The notes below the pieces were generated by a model, which was given only the letters and a program-made list of their open reading frames with translations, was not told the origin of the DNA and searched no databases. From contig DDUQ01000120.1 in NCBI GenBank assembly GCA_002344885.1, forward strand, positions 1 to 23,348: 23,348 nucleotides of DNA. Direction: 5' to 3'. Below, in pieces: positions 13,492 to 20,653 of the stretch. Source of the DNA: Comamonadaceae bacterium UBA2334 (lineage in GTDB: Bacteria > Pseudomonadota > Gammaproteobacteria > Burkholderiales > Burkholderiaceae_C). The position numbers were made by a program, and so were the translations under genes. Every line of letters begins with the position of its first letter. The first letter of the stretch is position 1.

Positions 13492-15542
13492 ACGTGCTTC
13501 ACCACATCGGCCACGTTCTCGGGCGTGAAGCCGAAATGCTGGAACAGCACGGGGGCGGGGGCCGACTCGCCGTAGGTGTCGATGCCGACCACGGCGGCAC
13601 AACCGTACTTCCACCAGCCGTCTGTGCTGCCCATTTCGACCGCAATGCGAGGCAGCCCTTTGGGCAACACAGCTGCCTTGTAGTCAGCACTCTGGCGGTC
13701 GAAGGTGGTGGTGCTGGGCATGGACACCACGCGCACCGGCACCTTCTGTTCAGCCAGCAGGGCCTGCGCCTTGAGTGCCAGCTGCACTTCTGAGCCCGTG
13801 GCAATGATGACCGCCTTGGCCTTCTTCTTCAGGCCCACCTCGGTTGGCTCGGCCAGCACATAGGCACCTTTGTTGATGCTTTCCAGTCCACAGGCATCTG
13901 CCGCTTCTTTGCTGTCGCCCTTGGGTGCATACGGCAGGTTCTGGCGGCTGAGCAGCAGTGCGGTGGGTTTATCGGCGTTTTGCAATGCCACGGCCCAGGC
14001 CACAGCGGTTTCGGCCGTGTCGGCGGGACGCCACACGTCCAGGTTGGGGATGAGGCGCAAGGACGCGGCATGCTCGATGGACTGGTGCGTCGGACCGTCT
14101 TCACCCAGACCGATGGAATCGTGCGTGAACACATGCACCACACGCTGCTTCATCAGTGCAGCCATGCGGATGGCATTGCGGCTGTAGTCGCTGAACGTCA
14201 GGAAGGTGCCGCCGTAAGGGATGTACCCACCGTGCAACGCCACACCGTTCATGATGGCGGCCATGCCGAACTCGCGCACGCCGTAGTTGATGTGACGGCC
14301 CACCACGCCGGCCTCGTTCTTCACCACGGCGCCAGCAGCATCCACCCGCAAGTTGGGCGTGGCTTTGGTGTTGGTCAGGTTGGATCCGGTCAGGTCGGCA
14401 CTGCCGCCCAGCAGTTCGGGGAAGGCGGCGGTGAAGGCTTCCAGCGCCAGCTGGCTGGCCTTGCGGCTGGCCACGGTTTCAGCCTTGGTGTGCGCGGCCA
14501 CCACCGTGTCCAGCACCACTTGGTGGAAGTTGCCGGGCAGTTCGCCTTTCATGCGGCGCACGAATTCTTTGGCCAGCGCTGGGTGGGCTTTCTTGTACGC
14601 GGCAAACTGGTCGTTCCAGGCTTTTTCTGCGGCCTTGCCAGCGGCCTTGGCATCCCACGCGGCATACACGGGCTTCGGGATCACAAACGGTGCGTGCGGC
14701 CAGTTCAATGCCTCGCGGGTGAGCTTGATTTCCTCCGCACCCAGTGGCTCGCCGTGGGCCTTGGCGGTGTTGGCGCGGTTGGGGCTGCCTTTGCCGATGT
14801 GGGTCTTGCAGACCACCAGCGTGGGCTTATCGGTGCAGGACTTGGCCTGGGCAATGGCCGCGTCCACGGCATCAGCATCATGGCCGTCCACCGGGCCGAT
14901 CACGTTCCAGCCACAGGCGCGGAAGCGACCCGGCGTGTCGTCGATGAACCAGGGGGCCACTTGGCCATCAATGGAAATACCGTTGTCGTCGTAGAGCGCG
15001 ATCAATTTGTTCAGCTTCCAGGCACCGGCCAGGGCCACGGCTTCGTGGCTGATGCCTTCCATCAGGCAGCCGTCGCCCAGGAACACGTAGGTGCGGTGGT
15101 CCACCACGGCGTGACCGTCCCTGTTGAACTCGGCCGCCAGCAGTTTTTCAGCCAGCGCCATGCCCACGGCATTGGTGATGCCTTGGCCCAGCGGGCCAGT
15201 GGTGGTTTCCACACCGGGGGTGATGCCCACTTCAGGGTGACCGGCGGTTTTGCTGTGCAATTGGCGGAAAGCCTTCAGCTCCTCGATCGGCAGCTTGTAG
15301 CCCGTGAGGTGCAGCAGCGAATAGATCAGCATCGACCCGTGGCCGTTGGACAGTACGAAGCGGTCTCGGTTGGCCCAGGCTGGGTTGGCCGGGTTGTGGC
15401 GCAGGTGGCAGCCCCACAGCGCTACCGCCATGTCGGCCATGCCCATGGGGGCGCCGGGGTGGCCGGAGTTGGCGGCCTGCACGGCGTCCATGGTCAGGGC
15501 GCGGATGGCGTTGGCCATGTCGATTGAATGGGAGGGGTTCAT
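13479..15542 (-). CDS. tktA: Transketolase
   Basis: Thiamine-diphosphate enzyme that moves two-carbon units between sugar phosphates in the pentose phosphate pathway and, in autotrophs, the Calvin cycle. The product is 687 residues, full length. Motifs: SGHPGAPMGMADM (26-38); the thiamine-binding GDG...N segment, GDGCLMEGISHEA to YDDNGISIDG (156-193, N187); the catalytic-glutamate segment GLGEDGPTHQSIEH; and LLLSRQNLP in the third domain. The ATG at 15540-15542 gives the standard N-terminus; its ribosome-binding site is weak. The C-terminal residues VLQK and the stop appear to come from repeat copy B. No Calvin-cycle genes are in view, so a housekeeping role is most likely. The symbol tktA is by convention; tkt is equally used. 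Confidence 0.97.
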   Translation of the reverse strand: MNPSHSIDMANAIRALTMDAVQAANSGHPGAPMGMADMAVALWGCHLRHNPANPAWANRDRFVLSNGHGSMLIYSLLHLTGYKLPIEELKAFRQLHSKTAGHPEVGITPGVETTTGPLGQGITNAVGMALAEKLLAAEFNRDGHAVVDHRTYVFLGDGCLMEGISHEAVALAGAWKLNKLIALYDDNGISIDGQVAPWFIDDTPGRFRACGWNVIGPVDGHDADAVDAAIAQAKSCTDKPTLVVCKTHIGKGSPNRANTAKAHGEPLGAEEIKLTREALNWPHAPFVIPKPVYAAWDAKAAGKAAEKAWNDQFAAYKKAHPALAKEFVRRMKGELPGNFHQVVLDTVVAAHTKAETVASRKASQLALEAFTAAFPELLGGSADLTGSNLTNTKATPNLRVDAAGAVVKNEAGVVGRHINYGVREFGMAAIMNGVALHGGYIPYGGTFLTFSDYSRNAIRMAALMKQRVVHVFTHDSIGLGEDGPTHQSIEHAASLRLIPNLDVWRPADTAETAVAWAVALQNADKPTALLLSRQNLPYAPKGDSKEAADACGLESINKGAYVLAEPTEVGLKKKAKAVIIATGSEVQLALKAQALLAEQKVPVRVVSMPSTTTFDRQSADYKAAVLPKGLPRIAVEMGSTDGWWKYGCAAVVGIDTYGESAPAPVLFQHFGFTPENVADVVKHVLQK

Positions 15543-15586
15543 AAACTCTAGAAATTAGCAATAGACAATCGACGCGCTGCTGAAAG

Positions 15587-15620
15587 AAAATCAAGGCGCC
15601 ACGGACGGATGCTTGATTTT
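15587..15620. promoter_or_regulatory. 9-bp inverted repeat in the tktA/lipoprotein divergent gap
   Basis: AAAATCAAG (15587-15595) and CTTGATTTT (15612-15620) are perfect inverted arms 16 bp apart. They lie in the 179-bp gap between the divergent transketolase and lipoprotein starts. The arms are about 2.4 helical turns apart centre to centre, so this may be a dimer operator or an RNA hairpin. A second inverted repeat, TGGCCCC/GGGGCCA (15636-15642 and 15664-15670), follows in the lipoprotein leader. Confidence 0.35.
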
Positions 15621-15721
15621 ACGTTCGTGCCGGGTTGGCCCCCAGACATTGAGCCTCGTATTTGGGGCCAGCCTGTCATGCCCTGTCGTTTGTCCACTTC
15701 AACGCCTAACCGGGAGTTCAC

Positions 15722-16744
15722 ATGAATCGTCTCTTGCTCAGCAGTTTGTTTGCCACTACTGTCGCCCTGGGTTTGTCCGGCTGTGGTGGCGGCGACGACC
15801 CAGCAACCCCACCCGCACCTGCACCCGCACCTGCACCCGCACCTGCACCTGCACCTGCACCTGCACCGAGCACAGATACAACCATCACGGGCTCAGCTGT
15901 CAAGGGACCTGTCAATGGCGCGAAAGTAACTGCCAAAAAGCCTGATGGCAGCAATTGCGGGGAGACCACGACAACATCAAATGGCACCTACAGCTTGGCA
16001 ACAGCCTGCAAAGGCGATCTGATCATCGAAATCACAGGCGGCAGCTACACCGACGAAGCAACCAATGCCACCAAAGCGCTGGATACACCCCTGAAGGTGA
16101 TGGTCTCGGCTGCGGGCGGAACTGTGACAGGGGTTGCGACGCCGCTCACGACCATGGCGTTCAGCGCTGCATTTGGCGGGAGCCCTGCGACGACAGCTGC
16201 GTTCAACGCCCAAGCTCAAAAAGTAGCCGCACAATTCGGTCTCTCCAACATCAATTTGGCAACTACCTTGCCAAGTGTCACAGGTAGCGTTAACAGCTAC
16301 GGTGAAGTACTGAAAGGTTTGTCACAGTACTTGAAAGACAACGCGGGTCAGACACTGGCGACTATCACCAATGCTGATTTCGCAAAGAGCACGGCTGATT
16401 TCAGTCAATTCAACACATTGATCAACCAGGCCCTCAAGAACTCCGGCTCCAACATGACGCTGGCATACAGCACAACGGGTATCGTGGTAGGGAATTCGGG
16501 GGCAGGCGGCGGCAGTGGCACTTGCGGCGTGACGGTGACGGGTAGCGTCACGGCTCAAGGCTTCACAGTGCCGTTGAATCTCAGTTATTGCGTTGAAGGT
16601 ATTGCTGGTGGCTCTTGCGAAGCTGGCAACACGTCGTTGAGCCAAGTGCTGGCCGGCCAGAGCGGTGTCGCCGGCGCCGCAAATCTCAAGTACACCTATT
16701 CAGCCACATGTGCGGCAGGTGCGTTCAAGATCAGCCTGAAGTAA
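15722..16744 (+). CDS. Putative outer-membrane lipoprotein with Pro-Ala tether
   Basis: Unrecognised 340-residue lipoprotein. The signal peptide MNRLLLSSLFATTVALGLSG ends in the lipobox LSGC (C21), followed by GGGDD. Then comes an (Ala-Pro)n tether (about 30-50). A small beta-rich segment ITGSAVKGPVNGAKVTAKK...NGTYSL (about 57-95) resembles the carboxypeptidase-regulatory/Ig-like folds common in surface lipoproteins. An Ala/Thr-rich helical middle follows. The C-terminal part, after a GGGSG linker at about 260-265, has paired cysteines (GTCGVTV, SYCVEG, GSCEAG, ATCAAG). GGGAG (15711-15715) precedes the ATG. A strong terminator follows. Divergent from transketolase with no functional link evident. 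Surface or periplasmic location is predicted; function unknown. Confidence 0.8.
   Translation: MNRLLLSSLFATTVALGLSGCGGGDDPATPPAPAPAPAPAPAPAPAPAPSTDTTITGSAVKGPVNGAKVTAKKPDGSNCGETTTTSNGTYSLATACKGDLIIEITGGSYTDEATNATKALDTPLKVMVSAAGGTVTGVATPLTTMAFSAAFGGSPATTAAFNAQAQKVAAQFGLSNINLATTLPSVTGSVNSYGEVLKGLSQYLKDNAGQTLATITNADFAKSTADFSQFNTLINQALKNSGSNMTLAYSTTGIVVGNSGAGGGSGTCGVTVTGSVTAQGFTVPLNLSYCVEGIAGGSCEAGNTSLSQVLAGQSGVAGAANLKYTYSATCAAGAFKISLK
15815..15867 (+). repeat. In-frame 6-bp tandem repeat coding Ala-Pro
   Basis: Eight full units of GCACCT or GCACCC, plus a partial unit, run in frame with the lipoprotein gene and encode Ala-Pro pairs. Because the unit is two codons, slippage changes tether length without a frameshift. 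Confidence 0.9.
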
Positions 16745-16790
16745 AGCTCTGCGGCGAACACGCCGACAGGCATTTCGCATCATTCGATAC

Positions 16791-16817
16791 AGGCCACCCA
16801 CGGGGTGGCCTTTTTTT
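16791..16817 (+). terminator. Strong intrinsic terminator after the lipoprotein gene
   Basis: AGGCCACCC (16791-16799) pairs perfectly with GGGTGGCCT (16803-16811) around a 3-nt loop, and a run of seven T ends at 16817. It lies 47 bp after the lipoprotein stop and only 16 bp before the speD start. Confidence 0.88.
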
Positions 16818-16833
16818 GCTCTACAGTTGCCGC

Positions 16834-17265
16834 ATGCAAGGCCTGCACCTGACCGCTGATTTGTATGACTGCCAATGCGCAATGCACTGGCTGACCGATG
16901 CCCACCGGCTGGGCAACGCCTGCGAGGCAGCGGTACACGAAGTAGGGCTGACGGTGGTGGGGCGGCTGCTGCACACTTTCCCGCCCCTGGCGGGTGGCCC
17001 TGGTGGTGTCACCGCCACCCTGCTGCTGGCCGAAAGCCACCTGTGCGTCCACACCTGGCCCGAAAGCAGGCAGGTGACACTGGATGTTTACGTGTGCAAC
17101 GTAGGGGCCGACCACAGCAACCGAGCCAAGGCGCTGCTGACCCGGCTGCTGGCCTTGTTTGCACCCGCCCACTGCAGCCAGCATGCGCTCAAGCGCGGGC
17201 TGCCGGGCCACGCACCAGCGGGCGACCTGACCTCCACCCAACTGACCGCGCCGGAGACCCCATGA
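16834..17265 (+). CDS. speD: SpeD-family pyruvoyl decarboxylase (S-adenosylmethionine decarboxylase-like)
   Basis: Short (143-residue) prokaryotic SpeD/SpeH-type proenzyme that self-cleaves to form a pyruvoyl cofactor. It starts MQGLHLTADLYDC, as in the family. The processing site is AESHLCVHTWPES: cleavage before S68 would give a small and a larger chain. H73 and C88 (DVYVCNVG) match the processing His and catalytic Cys in spacing (+5 and +20), as I recall for the Thermotoga enzyme (S63, H68, C83). The frame is open upstream to 16615, but that part overlaps the lipoprotein gene and is unlike the family, so the ATG at 16834 is chosen. The stop overlaps the murU start (ATGA). No spermidine synthase is adjacent, so decarboxylation of ornithine or arginine is a real alternative. 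Confidence 0.88.
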   Translation: MQGLHLTADLYDCQCAMHWLTDAHRLGNACEAAVHEVGLTVVGRLLHTFPPLAGGPGGVTATLLLAESHLCVHTWPESRQVTLDVYVCNVGADHSNRAKALLTRLLALFAPAHCSQHALKRGLPGHAPAGDLTSTQLTAPETP

Positions 17266-18101
17266 CCGCACCCGCCATGCTGCTGGCAGCCGGGCGCGGC
17301 GAGCGCATGCGCCCGCTGACCGACACCTGCCCCAAACCCTTGCTGACCGTGCGCGGTCAGCCGCTGCTGGCCTGGCATGCACAGGCGCTGGTAGCGGGTG
17401 GCTGCAGGCACCTGGTGGTTAACACGGCGTGGCTGGGGGAGCAGATTTCAAGTTTTTTTGATCGCCAGCGCTTTTTTAATCATCATTCTTCGCTATCAAT
17501 TTCAAGCCACACAGCCTTGTCGCCTGACGCCTGTCAAATTGACGTGCGCTTTTCGCACGAACAGGCTGACTTTGGCGGGGCGCTGGAAACGGCCGGTGGC
17601 ATTGCCCGCGCATTGCCCCTGTTGGGTGCACAGCAACCACCCGGGCCGCAGGATGTGTTCTGGGTGGTGGCCGGTGATGTATTTGTGCCAGGGTTTACCT
17701 TCACACAGGCCAGCGTCGACCGCTTCAGGGCCGGCACTGCTCTGGCCCACCTGTGGCTGGTGCCCAACCCGCCACACAACCCAGCCGGGGACTTCGGCCT
17801 GTCAGACACCGGGCTGGCGCTCAACCTGCCCAAGGCAGCAGCGCCACTGCCAAGCGGCGGGCCCCCGCGCTACACCTACAGCACCATCGGCCTGTACCGC
17901 GCCGAGCTGTTTGGCGCACCCTGGTGCAGCATTCCGTTTGGCAACCCGGCAGGCATCTGCGCGCCGTTGGCCCCGCTGTTGCGCAGAGCCATGGACGCAG
18001 GCCGCGTGACCGCCGAGCTGTACACCGGCCCCTGGACCGATGTGGGCACGCCGGAGCGGCTGGCCGAGCTGAACGCAACTTGCGGTACGCTGCACACATG
18101 A
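17262..18101 (+). CDS. murU: N-acetylmuramate alpha-1-phosphate uridylyltransferase-like nucleotidyltransferase
   Basis: Nucleotidyltransferase of 279 residues, predicted to make UDP-MurNAc in the peptidoglycan recycling route that bypasses fosfomycin-sensitive steps. The signature LAAGRGERMRPLTDTCPKPLL is at 8-28. NTAWLGEQI (54-62), GGALETAGGIARALPLL (105-121) and the metal-binding Asp in VVAGDVFV (D139) fit the MurU type. The family is usually near 220-240 residues. The excess includes an 18-residue insertion (about 62-79, FFDRQRFFNHH...), coded by a 54-bp AT-rich insertion flanked by 8-bp direct repeats, and a longer region around 120-131. The partner kinase AmgK, usually just upstream, is absent here; speD takes its place. 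ATGA overlaps join it to speD and pepP. The exact sugar phosphate used is inferred. Confidence 0.82.
   Translation: MTAPAMLLAAGRGERMRPLTDTCPKPLLTVRGQPLLAWHAQALVAGGCRHLVVNTAWLGEQISSFFDRQRFFNHHSSLSISSHTALSPDACQIDVRFSHEQADFGGALETAGGIARALPLLGAQQPPGPQDVFWVVAGDVFVPGFTFTQASVDRFRAGTALAHLWLVPNPPHNPAGDFGLSDTGLALNLPKAAAPLPSGGPPRYTYSTIGLYRAELFGAPWCSIPFGNPAGICAPLAPLLRRAMDAGRVTAELYTGPWTDVGTPERLAELNATCGTLHT
17445..17506. mobile_element. Small non-coding insertion element in murU, with 8-bp target duplication
   Basis: ATTTCAAG occurs at 17445-17452 and again at 17499-17506, flanking 46 bp of AT-rich DNA in a GC-rich gene. The inner ends TTGATCGCC (17458-17466) and CGCTATCAA (17491-17499) are inverted repeats matching at 7 of 9 positions. 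The 54-bp period is exactly 18 codons and both copies are read as Ile-Ser-Ser, so the insertion is in frame. On the minus strand the end CTTGAAATTGATAGC resembles the start of copies A and B (CTTGCAAAA-TGAT). Confidence 0.6.
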
Positions 18102-19537
18102 CGCAGACCTCACCCCACAGCCCACCCATGCCGCCCGCAGAAGCATTGATTCACCCTGCCGACCTGTACGCCCGCCGCCGCGCCCGGCTGGCCGCGCAAC
18201 TGGGGCCGGGTGGCATTGCCCTGTTTCCCACCGCACCCGAGCGCCCGCGCAACCGCGATAACGACCACGCCTATCGGCATGACAGCTATTTTTATTACCT
18301 GAGTGGTTTTGCCGAGCCCAACGCGTGGCTGGTGATCACCGCAGAAGGGCACACCACGCTGTTTTGCCAGCCCAAAGACGCCACGCGCGAAATCTGGGAC
18401 GGCATCAGGCTGGGCCCGCAAGCCGCCCCCATGGCGCTGGGTGTGGATGCCGCCCTGCCCGTGAGCGAGCTGGCGAGCCAACTGCCCAAACTGCTGGAAA
18501 ACCGCCAGACTGTCTGGACGCCATTTGCAACCCACGCCGGACTGGAAACGCAGCTGGAAGGCTGGCTGCAGCAGGTGCGCGCCCGCGTGCGCTTTGGCGC
18601 ACTGTGCCCCGACACCCAGCGCGACCTGTGCAGCCTGCTGGACGAGATGCGCCTGGTGAAAGACGCGCACGAGTTGGACACCATGCGCCGCGCGGCGCAG
18701 ATCAGCGCCCAGGCCCACGTGCGGGCCATGCAAACCTGCGCGCGGCTGCTGCGTGCCGGGCAGGATGTGCGCGAATACCACCTGGATGCCGAGCTGCTGC
18801 ACGAGTTCCGCCGCCACGGCAGCCAGCACCCGGCTTACGGCAGCATCGTGGCTGCGGGCGCCAACGCCTGTGTGCTGCATTACCGGGCCGACGCGGCCCC
18901 GGTGCGCGATGGCGAATTGGTGTTGATTGACGCAGGCTGCGAGCTGGACGGCTATGCATCGGACATCACCCGTACATTCCCGGCCAACGGGCGCTTCAGC
19001 GGCCCGCAGCGCACGCTGTACGACCTGGTGCTGGCCTCGCAGGAAGCGGCCATTGCCGCCACACGGGCGGGGGCTCGCTTCACCGACCCGCACGATGCCA
19101 CCGTGAAGGTACTGGCCCAGGGCATGCTGGACGTGGGTCTGCTGGACCGCAACAAGGTGGGCACGGTGGACGACGTGATCGCCAGCCGCGCCTACTTTCA
19201 GTTCTACATGCACCGCACCGGCCATTGGCTGGGCATGGACGTGCACGACTGCGGCAGCTATGTGGAGCCCGGCGAGGTGGGCCAGACCAGCGAGCGCAAA
19301 GACCCGCTGAGCGGCGAGACCATCGTCAACCGGCCCAGCCGCATCCTGCGCCCCGGCATGGTGCTGACCATCGAACCAGGCCTGTACGTGCGCCCAGCGC
19401 CGGGGGTGCCCGAGCACTTCTGGCACACGGGCATCCGCATCGAAGACGATGCGATCGTCACCGCCGAAGGGTGCGAATTGACCACCCGGGGCGTGCCTGT
19501 TCTGGCGACCGAGATCGAGGCTTTGATGGCACACTGA
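18098..19537 (+). CDS. pepP: Xaa-Pro aminopeptidase
   Basis: Metallopeptidase (M24B) that removes N-terminal residues preceding proline. The product is 479 residues. The N-terminal creatinase-like domain (about 20-180) includes NDHAYRHDSYFYYLSGF. The catalytic pita-bread domain holds the five expected metal ligands: D278 and D289 (IDAGCELDGYASDITRTFP), H376 (HRTGHWLGMDVHD), E426 (TIEPGLY) and E449 (GIRIEDD). The ATG at 18098 overlaps the murU stop by 4 bp (ATGA); an internal Met at residue 11 is an alternative start. It is coupled to murU and speD here. The ubiquinone genes that accompany pepP in enterics are not in view. Confidence 0.95.
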   Translation: MTQTSPHSPPMPPAEALIHPADLYARRRARLAAQLGPGGIALFPTAPERPRNRDNDHAYRHDSYFYYLSGFAEPNAWLVITAEGHTTLFCQPKDATREIWDGIRLGPQAAPMALGVDAALPVSELASQLPKLLENRQTVWTPFATHAGLETQLEGWLQQVRARVRFGALCPDTQRDLCSLLDEMRLVKDAHELDTMRRAAQISAQAHVRAMQTCARLLRAGQDVREYHLDAELLHEFRRHGSQHPAYGSIVAAGANACVLHYRADAAPVRDGELVLIDAGCELDGYASDITRTFPANGRFSGPQRTLYDLVLASQEAAIAATRAGARFTDPHDATVKVLAQGMLDVGLLDRNKVGTVDDVIASRAYFQFYMHRTGHWLGMDVHDCGSYVEPGEVGQTSERKDPLSGETIVNRPSRILRPGMVLTIEPGLYVRPAPGVPEHFWHTGIRIEDDAIVTAEGCELTTRGVPVLATEIEALMAH

Positions 19538-19597
19538 GGTGCCTGACAAGCGATTGCAAGCAATTCACAACCCACACCCGCAAACGAGAGGACCACC

Positions 19598-19966
19598 ATG
19601 ATCGGATACACCACCCTGGGCACCAACGACCTTGACCGCGCCGCCGCGTTTTACGACCCCGTACTGGCCCTGCTGGACCAGCACCGCCTGTGGGCCTACG
19701 AGCGCGGCATTGGCTGGGGCACCGAGGCTGACAAGCCCTCGCTGGGCATCCTGAAGCCGTTTGACGGCAACCCCGCCACTGTGGGCAACGGCACCATGGT
19801 GGCCCTGTTGGCCCCCAGCACCGACGTGGTGGACCAGGTCCACCTGCTGGCCATCACACTGGGCGGCCAGAACGAAGGCGACGTGGGCCCACGTGGCGAA
19901 GGTTTTTACGGCGGCTATTTCCGCGACCCCGATGGCAACAAACTGTGCGTGTACTGCCGCACCTGA
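19598..19966 (+). CDS. VOC-family (glyoxalase/bleomycin-resistance fold) protein
   Basis: The 122-residue protein has one VOC module: MIGYTTLGTNDLDRAAAFYDPVLALL at the start and GFYGGYFRDPDGNKLCVYC at the end, the classic DPDGN-K/x-hydrophobic strand. The family includes metal-dependent isomerases, dioxygenases and antibiotic-binding proteins. The short length and the pattern match the common bacterial lactoylglutathione-lyase-like group, whose substrate is usually unknown. GAGAGG lies at good distance before the ATG. It is 60 bp after pepP and 71 bp before the MOSC gene, so cotranscription is possible. Confidence 0.88.
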   Translation: MIGYTTLGTNDLDRAAAFYDPVLALLDQHRLWAYERGIGWGTEADKPSLGILKPFDGNPATVGNGTMVALLAPSTDVVDQVHLLAITLGGQNEGDVGPRGEGFYGGYFRDPDGNKLCVYCRT

Positions 19967-19970
19967 CGTG

Positions 19971-19998
19971 AACCCGATGGCGCAAACCCGATGACGCA
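19971..19998. repeat. 14-bp tandem duplication between the VOC and MOSC genes
   Basis: AACCCGATGGCGCA is followed directly by AACCCGATGACGCA, with 13 of 14 bases identical, just after the VOC stop. Probably a local duplication; no role is evident. Confidence 0.6.
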
Positions 19999-20037
19999 CA
20001 CCCGGCTGATGGCTGCGCCTGCCCAGTGCCACCAGGC

Positions 20038-20631
20038 ATGAGTGCCCCGCCAACCGCCCGGCTGTTGAGCGTCAACACCGGCACCGCCCTGGGGCGACTG
20101 ATGGAAGGCCGAAGGGTGGTCACTGCCATCGGCAAATCGGCCAGGGAAGGCCCCGTTGCGGTCAACCCGCTGGGCCTGGCCGGTGACGAACAGGCCGACC
20201 CCACCGTGCATGGCGGCCTGACCAAGGCGGTGTACGCCTACCCCAGTGAACACTTGCCCTTCTGGCAAGCCGAGCGCAGGGCACACGACGTGCCCCTGGC
20301 CGAGCGCGCCCTGCCGTTCGGTTTTGTGGGCGAGAACCTGAGCATCAGCGGCCTGCTGGAGACCGAGGTGTGGATAGGGGATGAACTGCACTTCCCCGAC
20401 TGCACCCTGCGCGTCACCGAGCCGCGCCAGCCCTGCTACAAATTCAACATCGTCATGGGGTTTGCCCAAGCCGGGCGCCGCATGGCTGAGGCGGGCTGCA
20501 GCGGCTTCTACCTGTCCGTGACCCGCCCTGGGACGATCGAGGCCGGCCAAACCTTCACCCTCCACCCCGGCCCACGGGACATGAGCGTGGCACAGATGTT
20601 TGCGGGCAAACGCGGGAAGCATCTGCGCTGA
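20038..20631 (+). CDS. MOSC-domain protein, YiiM-like
   Basis: The 197-residue protein belongs to the MOSC (molybdenum cofactor sulfurase C-terminal) superfamily. Features of the YiiM branch are the start LLSVNTGTA, GLAGDEQADPTVHGGLTKAVYAYPSEHLPFW (about 47-76), GFVGENLSISGL (95-106), IGDELHFPDCTLRVTEPRQPCYKFN (113-137) with the conserved C133 that binds Mo in this family, and GFYLSVTRPGTIEAG (156-170). YiiM-type proteins reduce N-hydroxylated compounds with electrons from redox partners. The ATG at 20038 is chosen; a GTG at 20026 would add four residues. Convergent with the antiporter gene with 22 bp between. Confidence 0.9.
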   Translation: MSAPPTARLLSVNTGTALGRLMEGRRVVTAIGKSAREGPVAVNPLGLAGDEQADPTVHGGLTKAVYAYPSEHLPFWQAERRAHDVPLAERALPFGFVGENLSISGLLETEVWIGDELHFPDCTLRVTEPRQPCYKFNIVMGFAQAGRRMAEAGCSGFYLSVTRPGTIEAGQTFTLHPGPRDMSVAQMFAGKRGKHLR

Positions 20632-20653
20632 GGCCAGGCCAGCGCAGCCGTCC

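Noticed and set aside
13980..15527. 515-codon open frame antisense to transketolase
   Set aside because: Shadow of the transketolase codon pattern. It has the same biased His/Val/Gly composition and no recognisable motif.
15815..15867. Tandem repeats considered as a CRISPR or an origin iteron array
   Set aside because: The unit is 6 bp without spacers, in frame, and encodes a Pro-Ala tether.
16615..16833. 73-codon N-terminal extension of speD
   Set aside because: It overlaps the lipoprotein gene and runs through its terminator; the family starts at MQGLHLTADLYDC.
18110..19549. 479-codon minus-strand frame antisense to pepP
   Set aside because: It matches the pepP extent almost exactly and is a codon-bias artefact; pepP has all five metal ligands.
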